Source: Epiperipatus broadwayi (taxonomy: Eukaryota > Onychophora > Udeonychophora > Euonychophora > Peripatidae). Taken from it: DNA of 64,000 nucleotides. How positions within the stretch are numbered: the first letter of the stretch is position 1; every line of letters begins with the position of its first letter. Below, piece by piece: positions 41,144-51,309 of this stretch. Made by a program: the position numbers and the translations under genes. Where the stretch lies: positions 950,511-1,014,510 of the forward strand of contig JAQFVV010006309.1 in the NCBI GenBank assembly GCA_028023455.1. The letters are read 5' to 3'. A model generated the notes under the pieces. That model searched no databases and was not told the DNA's origin. It worked only from the letters and a program-made list of their open reading frames with translations.

Positions 41144-43009
41144 ATGGATGTGGGAAATTTAGCCCACAATCCGAAATATGGGATATGTTTTGAACCTCTT
41201 GATAACACAATTAACAGTGGTAAAATCGCAATAAAAAATAAAAAAAGATCTCCCAGAATAAATGATAAATCTAAAAGAATTAGCTTTGTTAATTCGAAGC
41301 CAAAAAAGAGTCAAGCATTATATAAACTAAAAATATCAAAAAAATGCAACAGACATCTAAAAAAAAAGAAATTATTTAGAAACGTCATAAAGGGTCTAGA
41401 ACCTAATAAAGAAACAGTAAACCTGCCGAAAGATCAGAGTAAAGTTGATACTTCTCATACAATGCTTAATTACAATGATAATAATCATGACTATATGTAT
41501 TCCCAAGATCTAATAAAAAATAAAAATGTAAATGAATCTGATAATTGCAATAGAGTTAAAACAACAAAATCTGAAGTCACAGAGTACTCCGTGAATTTGA
41601 ACGTTATCCAGAGCCTGAAGGGTAACATAGACCTAGGCATAGGATATGACTTAAACAACAGTGCTGAAAACTCACAGAGTTCCAACATTACCATTAATAC
41701 TAAGAAATTTTATTCACATAGCGTGCCTAAATACCGGAATACTAACCTTAGGCTGCTGAAAATACTGAAAGCCAACAATGTTTCTAGCATAGGCCCTACC
41801 ATTCCCGAAGCGCATGCAAATGTTTCAAATGTTAACGTAATTTCCAATGCAGTGGAATATACTTTAGACAACAGTGTAACATCCAATCAAAACTCTGAAG
41901 GTTGCATTCAAGTTGAAAAAATATCACAAACTCGCTTAAAAATGAACTCTCAAATCATAAAAGGAAATAAACCTTCTAGCACTAATAACCAAAATCCGGC
42001 CTCCGATAATTCAAGTGCTATAGAAAAATATGGAAAGCAAAAAATCGCAATGACATCCAATGACGCAAACAAAAATGAAGACAGCGTAAATACAGCGGAA
42101 GATTTATGTAAGCTTTGTGAAACCAATTGTACACACAAGATGCTAATTAAGGTACATGAGACCAAGCATAATACAACAGCTAACCTCAACGTCACAAATA
42201 TTACTGATAATAAACATAAAAATTATTCTTACCAGCCTCAGTTAATACCGGAAAGCCATGTCATTAGCGATTCTAAAACCAACGAAATATCTACGGAAAT
42301 AAATGATAAAAATAATATAGATTTTAACTGTAATAATAATAATAAACAAAATTCACATCATAATATACCTAAAATAAAGACCTCCAAACAAACAATCTCA
42401 GAAATGATCCACGAGTTTTCAGACGCTACAGTGAATAACGACGAATACTGTTCAACAGGCTACACTTCTACTGGCCCATCACTCATAGCGGATAAACAAG
42501 GTACTAAAGAAAAAAATTTTAATACGGACGTAATCCATTGGCCTGAACCGGCACATAAATTAAATAATAAAGGCACCAAAACTAAAAAATACACAGAAAC
42601 AAATAGCTGCAGCTCATATATTAATGATAATACTACACTAATATCTGAAGATTCAACAGAAAATAACGCAATAGCGCCACTTCCTGTATCGACGCATTCA
42701 ACTAGGAATAAACGTGAGACTCAACCAAAAATTAACCCTGCGAACAATTTACCGTCTGAAAACAACTTTTTAACTAATTCAAACTCGCCCAAAACTGATA
42801 CTATAAATAAATATAGTTCTGAAACAACACACACGCGTAATACAATACCGGAACCCGTATTAAAACATACCAATACAACTAGTGTTCAAAATACTTCCTT
42901 ACAAAGCATGCCACTTTCTATAGATGAATTCCCAACTCTTCCCTCTTACTCTCAGAATCTCAACTACCAGAGAGAAGATCAAAATAAAAATTTTCCATAC
43001 CGGTCATAA
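41144..43009 (+). CDS. LINE ORF1 N-terminal extension, Asn-rich, with a C2H2-like finger
   Basis: 621 codons, rich in Asn, Ser, Lys and Thr, with no overall domain. Notable are the basic N-terminus (IKNKKRSPRINDKSKR, KKCNRHLKKKKLFR), a single CKLC...H-E-T-K-H motif at residues 322-342 with C-x2-C-x12-H-x3-H spacing (ligands C322, C325, H338, H342), and PLSIDEFPTLPSYSQ near the end, a motif type seen in LINE gag proteins before S-Y-A. The frame ends 86 bases after the next ORF's first Met. Because the minus copy holds N-terminal and S-Y-A parts in one frame, the break is probably a frameshift in one ORF1 of about 1,260 residues. The start is the first Met after a stop-rich leader. Confidence 0.75.
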   Translation: MDVGNLAHNPKYGICFEPLDNTINSGKIAIKNKKRSPRINDKSKRISFVNSKPKKSQALYKLKISKKCNRHLKKKKLFRNVIKGLEPNKETVNLPKDQSKVDTSHTMLNYNDNNHDYMYSQDLIKNKNVNESDNCNRVKTTKSEVTEYSVNLNVIQSLKGNIDLGIGYDLNNSAENSQSSNITINTKKFYSHSVPKYRNTNLRLLKILKANNVSSIGPTIPEAHANVSNVNVISNAVEYTLDNSVTSNQNSEGCIQVEKISQTRLKMNSQIIKGNKPSSTNNQNPASDNSSAIEKYGKQKIAMTSNDANKNEDSVNTAEDLCKLCETNCTHKMLIKVHETKHNTTANLNVTNITDNKHKNYSYQPQLIPESHVISDSKTNEISTEINDKNNIDFNCNNNNKQNSHHNIPKIKTSKQTISEMIHEFSDATVNNDEYCSTGYTSTGPSLIADKQGTKEKNFNTDVIHWPEPAHKLNNKGTKTKKYTETNSCSSYINDNTTLISEDSTENNAIAPLPVSTHSTRNKRETQPKINPANNLPSENNFLTNSNSPKTDTINKYSSETTHTRNTIPEPVLKHTNTTSVQNTSLQSMPLSIDEFPTLPSYSQNLNYQREDQNKNFPYRS

Positions 43010-44939
43010 GGGAAACTATTCAACAATCAAGCAGACAAACCCAACACTAGATTTGACACAGAGTGATCTAAATTACCTTCCTCACATAACACCTATTGCA
43101 AAAAACTGTAATACAATGGCTAACAGTTCATCTAGGAGCCACATATCATATGCTAACATAGCAAAAATTGGTACTACAAGTCCATCTAAGTCTATACAAA
43201 ATACCAACAACTTAAAAACTAATTCATACAATGAAACCTGCTCCATACCCGGAACAGCAAGTAAAATTAATCACGACCTTACCATGTTAGATATACTAAA
43301 ACTAAAAAATCTACAACAGGAAAATCAAACCTTCTTGGGGCTTGAGACCAATGAATTCTCCATAAATGACTTCACTGAGAAACAATACCAAGGCCTCTGT
43401 GTTGACTTCAACCAAACAATACCTCCAACCCTCCTCAAATCCTTAGTAAACTACCACAATGATAAAAGTGTTGTTCTGGCAGTGACAGAACCAAATTGCT
43501 CACTCCATAAATTCCCCATTACAGCACTATACGAATTAATAAAACAATACAAATTAACAGAGGGCATACACCGGATCCTCACTCACCCAAACGACAGATA
43601 CATTGCTGTCGAATTTGCCACTTGGGCCTTCCGAAATGAATTTAAATCAAATTTCAAAAAACTAGACAACAAATTCCTTATATATGTTGATACAAACAGA
43701 CCTGCTACCCTTATTGGAACCCTCAAGAATTGTATCATGGGCCTTGACAATAATCTCCTCCAAGAAATCCTTTTACCTTACGGGAAAATCCAGAATTTCT
43801 CATATCTGCCAGTAGACAAGACGACCAAGTCCATCCTATCCAACACTGCATCATTTCAAATTCAACAAAGAAAAGGCCTAGGGCCCACTGACATACCAAG
43901 TACCATTAAAGCAAAAGGTTGTCCAATGATACTTTCCTTCGTTGGCGTCAGGCCGCAATGTTTTCATTGTGGCCTAAGAACACATCTCATAAAAGAATGC
44001 CCAGCAAAAATATGCACCTCTTGTGGTCAAAAGGAAAATAAGTTTCACAAATGTGAAGCACCTCATACACTCACACCTGATAATGTCACATATAATGAAA
44101 TGCTAACCACAAACACTCCAGGCCTGTATACTGTTGAAGCTGAAGTTGAATCCTACAGTAGAGTAACCAACACCAAAGACTTTATGAATCCTAATAAACT
44201 CAAGGGAAAACCATCCAATGACAGCAAACAGATACAAATAGCATATCAAAACCCAAATGGCTCCAAGCCCAGAGATAACTCACAGAAACCAGACAACTTA
44301 CCAAAAGGCTCAAAACCAAAAGAACCAAATAATGCCTCTAGACACAAAAATCTAACAATCTCTTCTGACAATACAGATGATGCACCTCTCAGCATGGACC
44401 ATCAAGACCATAACAATGCACTCGGAACCCCAAGAGCTCTAAGATTAAAACCTGCGGTTTCTAATACTAAATCTATAATGGACGCATCAAAACTATCAAT
44501 ATCCTATACAAATTCATCCCATATGAAAGCTCCCACACCTACAAAAAATAGATCTTCACCACCCATCTCAGACTATGTCTCAGACATGGATCTCAACCTA
44601 TCCCCTAATGCTAATAATAAACAAAAATCTTCCAAACTTTCGAAGGCCTACTCTGAAGAAGAGGACTCACACCTATCTCCTGCTTCCGAGCCAAACTACC
44701 TAAAGTTCCCCTTTCCCTACAGTGTAAATTCTATTCTGGAAAAAAACAAGAGGAAGGTACAAAGCACACCAAAAAACTATCTCAGTCATGAATCACACAA
44801 TGAAACTGAGCTCTTTAGAGCTGATTTCCACAGGCCATCCTTGCCAGATCAGAAATTCAGTGATCACAAGGACCATTACAACCTTCAATCAAAGATTCTG
44901 CTGGTTGTAAAAGCAAGCAGCAATAATCTTTATGGATAG
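42924..44939 (+). CDS. LINE ORF1 gag-like core with two zinc knuckles
   Basis: 671 codons; the first 30 or so probably arise from the frameshift overlap. Then SHISYANIAKIG; a conserved core (HRILTHPNDRYIAVEFATWA, DNKFLIYVDTNRPATLIGTL, ILLPYGKIQNFSYLPVDKTT); GVRPQCFHCGLRTHLIKEC with all four CCHC ligands (C346, C349, H354, C359); and CTSCGQKENKFHKC. A 290-residue Ser/Pro/Lys-rich tail follows. It is the RNA-binding, nucleocapsid-like protein of the element. The pre-knuckle core resembles the PRE_C2HC region of Jockey-type gag. It ends with NNLYG and overlaps ORF2 by eight bases. Confidence 0.9.
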   Translation: MNSQLFPLTLRISTTREKIKIKIFHTGHKGNYSTIKQTNPTLDLTQSDLNYLPHITPIAKNCNTMANSSSRSHISYANIAKIGTTSPSKSIQNTNNLKTNSYNETCSIPGTASKINHDLTMLDILKLKNLQQENQTFLGLETNEFSINDFTEKQYQGLCVDFNQTIPPTLLKSLVNYHNDKSVVLAVTEPNCSLHKFPITALYELIKQYKLTEGIHRILTHPNDRYIAVEFATWAFRNEFKSNFKKLDNKFLIYVDTNRPATLIGTLKNCIMGLDNNLLQEILLPYGKIQNFSYLPVDKTTKSILSNTASFQIQQRKGLGPTDIPSTIKAKGCPMILSFVGVRPQCFHCGLRTHLIKECPAKICTSCGQKENKFHKCEAPHTLTPDNVTYNEMLTTNTPGLYTVEAEVESYSRVTNTKDFMNPNKLKGKPSNDSKQIQIAYQNPNGSKPRDNSQKPDNLPKGSKPKEPNNASRHKNLTISSDNTDDAPLSMDHQDHNNALGTPRALRLKPAVSNTKSIMDASKLSISYTNSSHMKAPTPTKNRSSPPISDYVSDMDLNLSPNANNKQKSSKLSKAYSEEEDSHLSPASEPNYLKFPFPYSVNSILEKNKRKVQSTPKNYLSHESHNETELFRADFHRPSLPDQKFSDHKDHYNLQSKILLVVKASSNNLYG

Positions 44940-46563
44940 GATCAAGTGCCAAATCATTGGTCTTAACATCAGGGGAATTAATTCTACTGACCGTTTATAT
45001 GCGATTAGGCATTTTTTCCTTCTTACATCTCCTCATATTTTATTCTTAGGAGAGACCAAATATCACCTAAACTCCAACCCTCACATAATTCTCGAACTTT
45101 CAAAACTGGGCTTCACTCTTCTGTCTACTAATACATCAGCTGCTGGAGGGGTAGGAATCATCATTAATAACAGGAAACCACCTTTTTCCTATAAAGTGCT
45201 TTACCATGATGCCAATCTCATTACAATCAAGCTTATATACCAATCTAGTGAATTCATTGCAATATACGTATACTGCCAGAACAACCCATTGACTTATTCT
45301 AGAATAATACACACCATAAATCTCATCACTACAAACAACACAGGCCCTACAATCCTCTTGGGGGACTTCAACCTGCAATATGATGTGTTCACATGGAAAT
45401 ACCTCCATCTCTTAGCCAGGGGTTTCATAAATGGCAGAGGTTTCTTCCCTGCGGATGCATACTCATTCTATACGAAGAGCTCTAGAACACTGATTGACCT
45501 AATGTTTTACACCTCAGAGCTGCACTATGGTTTGGAAGCCAAGCTTCAACCCGTTCCCTTCTCAGACCATCTTGCCCTGATAGCGTCTCTAGATCTGGAC
45601 TCCTACACTCCCATAGACTACAATAAAACAATCAGAATCATAACTCAAGCTACTGCCATGGAAGCTGTCTTCTCAGATGCCTACATACTCTTTGAAAAAA
45701 TTGACATTCTTAACATAAATCCTGAGGAAGCCTGGTTCGCCTTCACAGGCATCCTCCAAACCATAATCATACAGCACACCAAAAAACATAAAGGGTCAAC
45801 AACCCTGATGAATGAGCTTGATTTGCTTCACCATAGGATTAAAAATTGCTCAAGTGATGGTACTACAGACAACCTCCTATTACTTAAAACACAGTACATG
45901 CAGAAACAAGCTGCGATTGCTGAAATAATAGCAACAAAGAATGCTAGGTTATACTTACCTGGCCAACACTGCTGGACACGTGGCTATCTCAGATGGGCTC
46001 TAGGGGCAAGGAAGAAACAAAAAACTCCTTTGTCCCTCCTCATCGGTGGTAGCCATACCTCTGGCAACCAAATGCTAATTCAAATAGAGTCATATTTCAA
46101 AAACCACCTATCAAACTCTGTTACCTACCCCACAAATCAGTGGCATGAGACATCACAAAACAATGAACATGGAATAACAATATCAAACATCAAAAACCGC
46201 TTGGCCGCCCTACCGTCCAATGTCCATCCAGGACTACACGGCATTCCAAAGTTCATACTTACGCACCTTGAGAATTTCACAGCTCCCATAGTATTAAAAC
46301 TAATTAACGATCTTGCAAACAGCAAAAAAATCATCCCCAAACTTTATCCCATAGCGATGGTCCCCTTTGTTAAGAAAAACCGGGATGCATCTGCTCTATC
46401 TAGCATAAGACCAATCTCCATGACCCCAATCCTGTTAAAGGTCATTGAAGGTGTGATCAAGGAGAAAATACAAGATGTTATTCTGGACAACATATCCCAG
46501 TTGCAATTTGCAAAGAAGGGCTCATCCACACTCTGCAATCGGGGAGGTAAAAATTCTCTGTGA
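44932..46563 (+). CDS. LINE ORF2: AP endonuclease and RT N-terminal blocks
   Basis: 543 codons. The endonuclease is complete: Asn12 (GLNIRGINS), Glu41 (FLGETKYH), Asp145/Asn147 (LLGDFNLQ), TLIDLMFYTSELHY, and Asp212/His213 (FSDHLALIASL). A helical linker follows (HCWTRGYLRWALGARKK). Then RT blocks 0-3: VHPGLHGIPKFILTHLENFT, KLYPIAMVPFVKKN, SSIRPISMTPILLKVIEG and QLQFAKKGSS. The frame is lost at about 46535-46545, just before the first catalytic RT block, and ends at 46563. RT continues in another frame from about 46585. Confidence 0.92.
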   Translation: MDRIKCQIIGLNIRGINSTDRLYAIRHFFLLTSPHILFLGETKYHLNSNPHIILELSKLGFTLLSTNTSAAGGVGIIINNRKPPFSYKVLYHDANLITIKLIYQSSEFIAIYVYCQNNPLTYSRIIHTINLITTNNTGPTILLGDFNLQYDVFTWKYLHLLARGFINGRGFFPADAYSFYTKSSRTLIDLMFYTSELHYGLEAKLQPVPFSDHLALIASLDLDSYTPIDYNKTIRIITQATAMEAVFSDAYILFEKIDILNINPEEAWFAFTGILQTIIIQHTKKHKGSTTLMNELDLLHHRIKNCSSDGTTDNLLLLKTQYMQKQAAIAEIIATKNARLYLPGQHCWTRGYLRWALGARKKQKTPLSLLIGGSHTSGNQMLIQIESYFKNHLSNSVTYPTNQWHETSQNNEHGITISNIKNRLAALPSNVHPGLHGIPKFILTHLENFTAPIVLKLINDLANSKKIIPKLYPIAMVPFVKKNRDASALSSIRPISMTPILLKVIEGVIKEKIQDVILDNISQLQFAKKGSSTLCNRGGKNSL

Positions 46564-46584
46564 TCATATCAGATCCTAGAATCT

Positions 46585-47368
46585 ATAAAAACCCATTGCC
46601 GTTCAGCTAGACATCTCTGAAGCATTTGATTCAATAGATGTCAACATCCTGCTCAATTGCCTCTCAGCACTAGACATTCCTACTCAAATCATTCAGATAT
46701 TGGACAATCTACTAAACAACAGATTGGTCCACATTTCCCTGAATGGTTTCTTTACAGATGGTTTTATTCCTTCAAAATCCATACCCCAAGGATCTCCACT
46801 TAGCGGTCTCCTATTTATACTCTACTTAAACCCCCTTCTTAAACAGATTGAGGCAGAACTTCCAGGAATCTATATACCCCAGCTGAAGAAACACTGTAAA
46901 GCATTTGCCTACATGGATGATGTCCTTGTCACCTTACCTTCCCAAAAATATCTAAAACCTCTCATACAAATAATCAACAAATTTTCCGAATCCTCCAAAC
47001 TTTCCTTCAACCTCAACAAGTCATCAGCATGGAAAATCAACACCGGCAAGAAGATATCATCGCCTTTCTCAGCAGACCCCCAAAACTTTTTGGGGTTTCC
47101 CATATACAAGTCACCGCAAGCCATGTCGATACAAATACAGAATTCCATCATTGAAGCCACCACCAACACAGTTAAAAACCTTGCCAAGGTTTATTTATCA
47201 CTGCAAGGGAAAATCTCTCTCCTCAATATCAAGGTAATGGCAAAGATTAGCTACTATCTACCCATAATTAACATGACAAAGGCTTTCAATAGCAAAATCA
47301 ACCGAATCTGTGCATGGCTGTTGTGGAATGGTAAAACAGCGGCCATAGGAATTGAACACATGCAGTGA
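46585..47368 (+). pseudogene. LINE ORF2: RT catalytic region (after frameshift)
   Basis: From about 46590 the frame gives QLDISEAFDSIDVNILLNCL (first catalytic Asp, E-A-F-D), continuing into the open frame 46700-47368: SIPQGSPLSGLLFILYLNPL, AFAYMDDVLVTLPSQKYL (YMDD at 46910-46921), KLSFNLNKSSAWKI, NFLGFPIYKSPQ, KVYLSLQGKISLLNIKVMAK, ending AAIGIEHMQ. The catalytic residues are intact. A frameshift upstream and a stop at 47366-47368 prevent a full-length product. Confidence 0.92.
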
Positions 47369-47386
47369 CCTAGTAAAAATAATGGT

Positions 47387-48183
47387 ATGTCGTTGCATGC
47401 TACATTTTCTATATATTACCAAAAGTGCCACTCTCTGATCCACATCATACAAAAGAAATTTCCCCAGATTGTAGCGGAACAACCAGTCATTCCATCTGAC
47501 AGACCTCCACCTTCAAAGATAAGCTGGCTAAATCAGATACTTGACTACCTTTTCGCTCACAATGGCCACTCTTCCTAGTATTCAGACAAAAAATCTCCAT
47601 TTGGGATGCTCATGGCCTGCTATTTCCCACAAAATGGAATGCTCATGGCCTGCTATTTCCCACACAAAACTCTACCATTCCTTACCTAGGTGGTAACAAT
47701 CATGTGGTCACCAGGTTTTTCAAGCATCTCAAGCTGGAGCCAAGGTTCCTGGACTTTCTCATAAAAATCAACCTGAATTCACTCCAGACAAACTGGTTCC
47801 TGCACTACAGGAGATTCCTCAAGAATATAGATCCTATGTGTCACAACTGCCATAGAACCTGTGAAACCTTTGATCATATGATAAATGATTGCCCAGCATA
47901 TGACAAAATCAGAACTTTCATTACTTACCACTGCCACATTTCCCTGAACAAAATCTTAAATATTAAATGATGCTTCCTGTCCAGGGATTATGTCACCACA
48001 AGACTCTCAACCTTTCTGACTTATGCCATCTGGTTGGCCAGATGTCGCAACAAGTTTACCTTTCCTCATCCCAAGCCTGAAGACACATTCATTTCCAAGC
48101 TAAAGGAATTTCGCCATAAGGACAGAATAATCTCTTCCAGATTTTTATTTGACAACACGTGGAGCCTGATTAAGCTGGATTAA
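47387..48183 (+). pseudogene. LINE ORF2: C-terminal zinc-finger region, several breaks
   Basis: 47387-47578 continues in the RT frame with SLIHIIQKKFPQIVAEQP and SDRPPPSKISWLNQI. A 33-bp tandem duplication (ATGCTCATGGCCTGCTATTT from 47606 and 47639) follows. 47704-47970 contains DPMCHNCHRTCETFDHMIND followed by C, the C-x2-C-x8-H-x4-C finger. After an in-frame TGA (47968-47970) the same frame runs to SRFLFDNTWSLIKLD and the final stop at 48181-48183, matching the C-terminus of the minus copy (RLSTFLTFSIW versus RLSTFLTYAIW). Confidence 0.85.
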
Positions 48184-48309
48184 CAACACCAGTAACCACA
48201 TCAGAACATTTGGTTGCCTGACTAACATGGATAACTATTATTTTTGATTTACAATTGTATCACTATTACATATGGTTTTTTCAATAAAATTATTTATAAA
48301 TAAAATGTT

Positions 48310-49690
48310 TATATACATATATTTTAGGTATGACCAAGTTGTACTTAAGAATGTAATTATGAGTTGCTATTTCACATTGGATTTATAGATTATGAAAAGA
48401 ATTTGATTTCAGAATGTCTTTATGCTGTGAATAAATTTTTGAAATATTACAATAAAGGCCAATAATATTGGAAAATTCTGGAAACCATTTACAAGTTAAG
48501 TGATTAGATAGAGTAACATCAGTAAGGTGTATGACATCTCCCAAAAAATATTAAAAAATTATTAATCTTATCTTAAAATAAATATTCTGTATATATACAG
48601 TTATTCAACTTAATACTACATGAATGTTAAATTCACTGCCTGTTAAATTTATAGTGAGTTATAATTTTGTACTATTTGCCACACCTTGACACAATTCATT
48701 CTAACTGTTTAATATTTAGAATTACGTCAGTAGACATTAATGAATCCTTTACATTCTCAAGACATGTAATTTAACTTAGTATTTGTTATTTTAACATTAA
48801 AAATGATATTAACAACAAAATAGATATGAGAATTTTAAATAAAAGCAATAACTAATTGCAACGCACATTAAAACAGACATTGTTTAAAAAGCAGCCCAAT
48901 TTGTTTTACAATTAAATTGTTTCAGATTTTAAAATTACTTATTGATTTTCTTAATAATTAATACAGAGATAAAATATTTCATCAATTCTTGAATATAAGT
49001 AAATTCTCTACAAGCTGAATAATAAAACGTTTTGTATAAATTTACTATTGGAATATTTAAAAATCTTTTTTTTTTTAAATCAAATATATGTCAGAAAAAA
49101 ATATCAAAGAAAGGAAATCTTTGGAAAATGTGTAAAAAAAAAACAAAAAAAACATGAGTAAATCAAAATTGATTTTATTTATATTTCAATTTATTTTTTG
49201 TAAATTATTTTACATTTTTATTCATAAATTAACTAATATTAGAAATATTTTGCATTTAATGATTACTTTTTCAACTTTTATACTGTACTCAGGTTTTTTT
49301 TTATATATTTATAAATTTAAAGAAGTGTTTTTCATTGATAAAAATAAATTAGCACATAACAATGCAGAGAGAGAAAGAGAAAGCTTTAAACATAATCATT
49401 TTACAGGTGCCATTATAATCAGCTTATTAAAAAAGAAATAAAGAAGATTTTTAAATGTTAAAAGTAAGCTTACAATTATAAATTAATGAGAATAAAATGA
49501 TTTTAGTTCTAAAGAATAAAAACTTGTAAAATAATAATGAGCATAATATAAACATATACATTTATATTCGAATATGAATGGCACTTTGGAACGCTATAAA
49601 TAGTATTTACAATAAAGAATATATTTACATAGTTTTATATATATATTACACTTAACATTTAAATATATGTATATTGTCTAAACTAAATTT
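48310..49690. other. Non-coding AT-rich DNA
   Basis: No recognised features; the plus frame at 49154-49441 is Phe/Ile/Lys-rich and probably chance. Confidence 0.5.
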
Positions 49691-49694
49691 AATG

Positions 49695-50110
49695 TAACTA
49701 TAAGGGACTTGGAACTCAGACTCTCAAAGAATCCACAGCTATCCAATCCATCTTATACAACTGATACACATGACAATATATCGATATCATTAAGGGCTTG
49801 AGCATTTTATCCTGATTTTCAATCATATGGATGACTGAAGAGTTGGAGTGTAGAGAAGATTGAAACTTGTCCATTAAAGTTTGAAGATTTGCTATCTTAA
49901 TATAAACTGAGTAATGATTGTATATATGAGTGCGAGATGGACCAAATGATGAGTGCTGGTTCAGCATAAAATACGTATATTGGATATCATTTATCTTTTT
50001 CATATGTATGTGGTCATGTGCATCAGTTGTACAACATGGATTGGATAGCTATGGGGTGATGGAGAATCTAGGTTTAAGTCTCTTATAGCTATATATTACA
50101 CATATTTTTA
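49695..50110. mobile_element. SINE-like hammerhead repeat (family A), full plus copy with an inverted tail fragment
   Basis: The plus copy (about 49815-50110) has GACTGAAGAGTTGGAG, TTGCTATCTTAATATAAACT, a decayed ribozyme, GTGGTCATGTGCATCAGTTG and the tail GGATTGGATAGCTATGG. Directly left, 49700-49785 is the inverse of the tail (AGCTATCCAATCCATCTTAT, ACAACTGATACACATGAC). This repeats the head-to-head layout of 17.87-18.62 kb. Confidence 0.75.
49938..49990 (+). ncRNA. Hammerhead ribozyme relic (family A)
   Basis: GATGGACCAA, core ATGATGA (C3 to A, 49946-49952), stem II GTGCTG-GTT-CAGCAT intact (49953-49967), AAAA for GAAA (G12 to A), then TACGTATA and TTGG with stem I still able to pair. Two core changes make it inactive. 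Confidence 0.7.
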
Positions 50111-50210
50111 GATCTAAAAAACTTCAATTCCATTTAAAACACGATTAAGGAGATTTGAGAAAGACAAGTAATCTGAAAAGCATGACCACAAGCTGGGATT
50201 TGGATGCGGG

Positions 50211-50870
50211 CAAAGCAAACTTTAGATTTTTGGGAATCACATTTACTTGACTAATATTTGTTTCTAGATAATTACCCTATAACAAAGTCAACTAACCTAT
50301 TAGTTATTGATCAGAAAATGGATATCACTTACCTATTATCAATACATATGCAATGATTTGAGAATGCCACCATCACTCAAAAATGTATTTTATCCTAAAC
50401 TAGCAATTTTAAGTTGTCCCAGATCACAATCTTTTACACATATCGTTATCATTTTTTAGCATATATCAGTATGAAATTATACTTTGATTTACAAGTGCGA
50501 AACTTTCTGCACTGTCAAAAAAAAAGATATATTAATTTTTAACAGAAGTTTAAAGTTTATATCTGAGGTAAGGATAATCTCTTGTTTAATAAATGTTTAG
50601 TACCAATTATTAATCCAATTAACTCAAGTGATTAAAGTCAAAATTATAAATGCAAAAAGTTTGATAGTTCTAAATGATGTGTAATAATACATATATATTT
50701 ACAATATTTTAACAAAAATAGTCTTTACATAATACAGGCAAATCAAACTTTAGATTTTTGGGAAGCATATTTACTAGACTAATATCTTTCTTTTTAGATA
50801 GTTACCCCAATAACCAAGTCAACTAAACCATTTAGTTATTGATAGGAAGTAGCTACATATTATCAATTAG
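50211..50870. repeat. Direct repeat pair of about 135 bp, 528 bp apart
   Basis: 50211-50345 and 50738-50870 share CAAACTTTAGATTTTTGGGA, GACTAATAT, TAGATARTTACCC, AAGTCAACTAA and TTAGTTATTGAT. Between them lies a decayed minus-strand family A fragment (about 50395-50445) and a segment (about 50545-50630) resembling 19.79-19.86 kb (GATAATCTCT, AATAAATG). Family unknown. Confidence 0.65.
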
Positions 50871-51030
50871 ATAATGATTCAATGATTAATCTGAGTGGTC
50901 AGATGGATGATCATGTTTTGCTGATAAAAAAAGATTGAAATATGACGTTAGTAGAGGGGGGGATGGTAAAATAATATGAAAGCATAACTCATTGCTTATT
51001 TTTCTTTTGTTTTGACATTTTATACTTAAA

Positions 51031-51117
51031 TTATTATTATTATTATTATTATCATCATCATCATTATTGTTGTTGTTGTTATTGTTATTATTGTTGTTAT
51101 AATAATGATAATAGTAA
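51031..51117. repeat. Trinucleotide microsatellite (ATT/ATC/GTT), at the 3' end of a LINE
   Basis: Uninterrupted three-base periodicity of ATT, then ATC, then TTG and related triplets. It lies immediately beyond the 3' end of the minus-strand LINE at 51.12-54.55 kb and may be that element's simple-repeat tail. An Asn/Asp-run open frame over it is a by-product. Confidence 0.8.
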
Positions 51118-51309
51118 TTCAATTCTTTATTTATTTAATGTACATATCAATAGCACTTAGCCAATTATAGATTGTATAATAAATTAATTATTATATACAA
51201 ATCTAAAAAAAGCATTTAAAACAAAACAAACAAGCAAACAAAATAATAACAATAAACTAGAAAAACAGTAAAATGAACAAGTAAGTAAAAAAGTAATATA
51301 TCAAATGAA

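Larger units (their letters stand above)
41000..48300 (+). mobile_element. Non-LTR retrotransposon (Jockey/R1/I-like group), plus copy, near full length
   Basis: About 7.3 kb: a 5' region from about 41000, ORF1 (41144-44939 with one frame change), ORF2 (44932-48183 with frame breaks) and a short 3' UTR ending with AATAAA at about 48281 and AT-rich sequence. ORF2 begins eight bases before the ORF1 stop, within TATGGATAG, so ORF2 is probably translated by reinitiation or a shift. It is the same family as the 24.13-30.36 kb copy but GC-richer and less decayed, hence younger or from a different subfamily. Target-site duplications were not found. Confidence 0.92.

Noticed and set aside
41491-42195. 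Minus-strand open frames opposite LINE ORF1
   Set aside because: Antisense shadows of the Asn-rich coding sequence with no domains.
50395-50445. Hammerhead on the minus strand
   Set aside because: GATCTGGGACAA is followed by CTTAAAA and no stem II; only the repeat framework of family A remains.
50886-51122. Open frame encoding long Asn and Asp runs
   Set aside because: Created by the trinucleotide microsatellite at 51031-51117.
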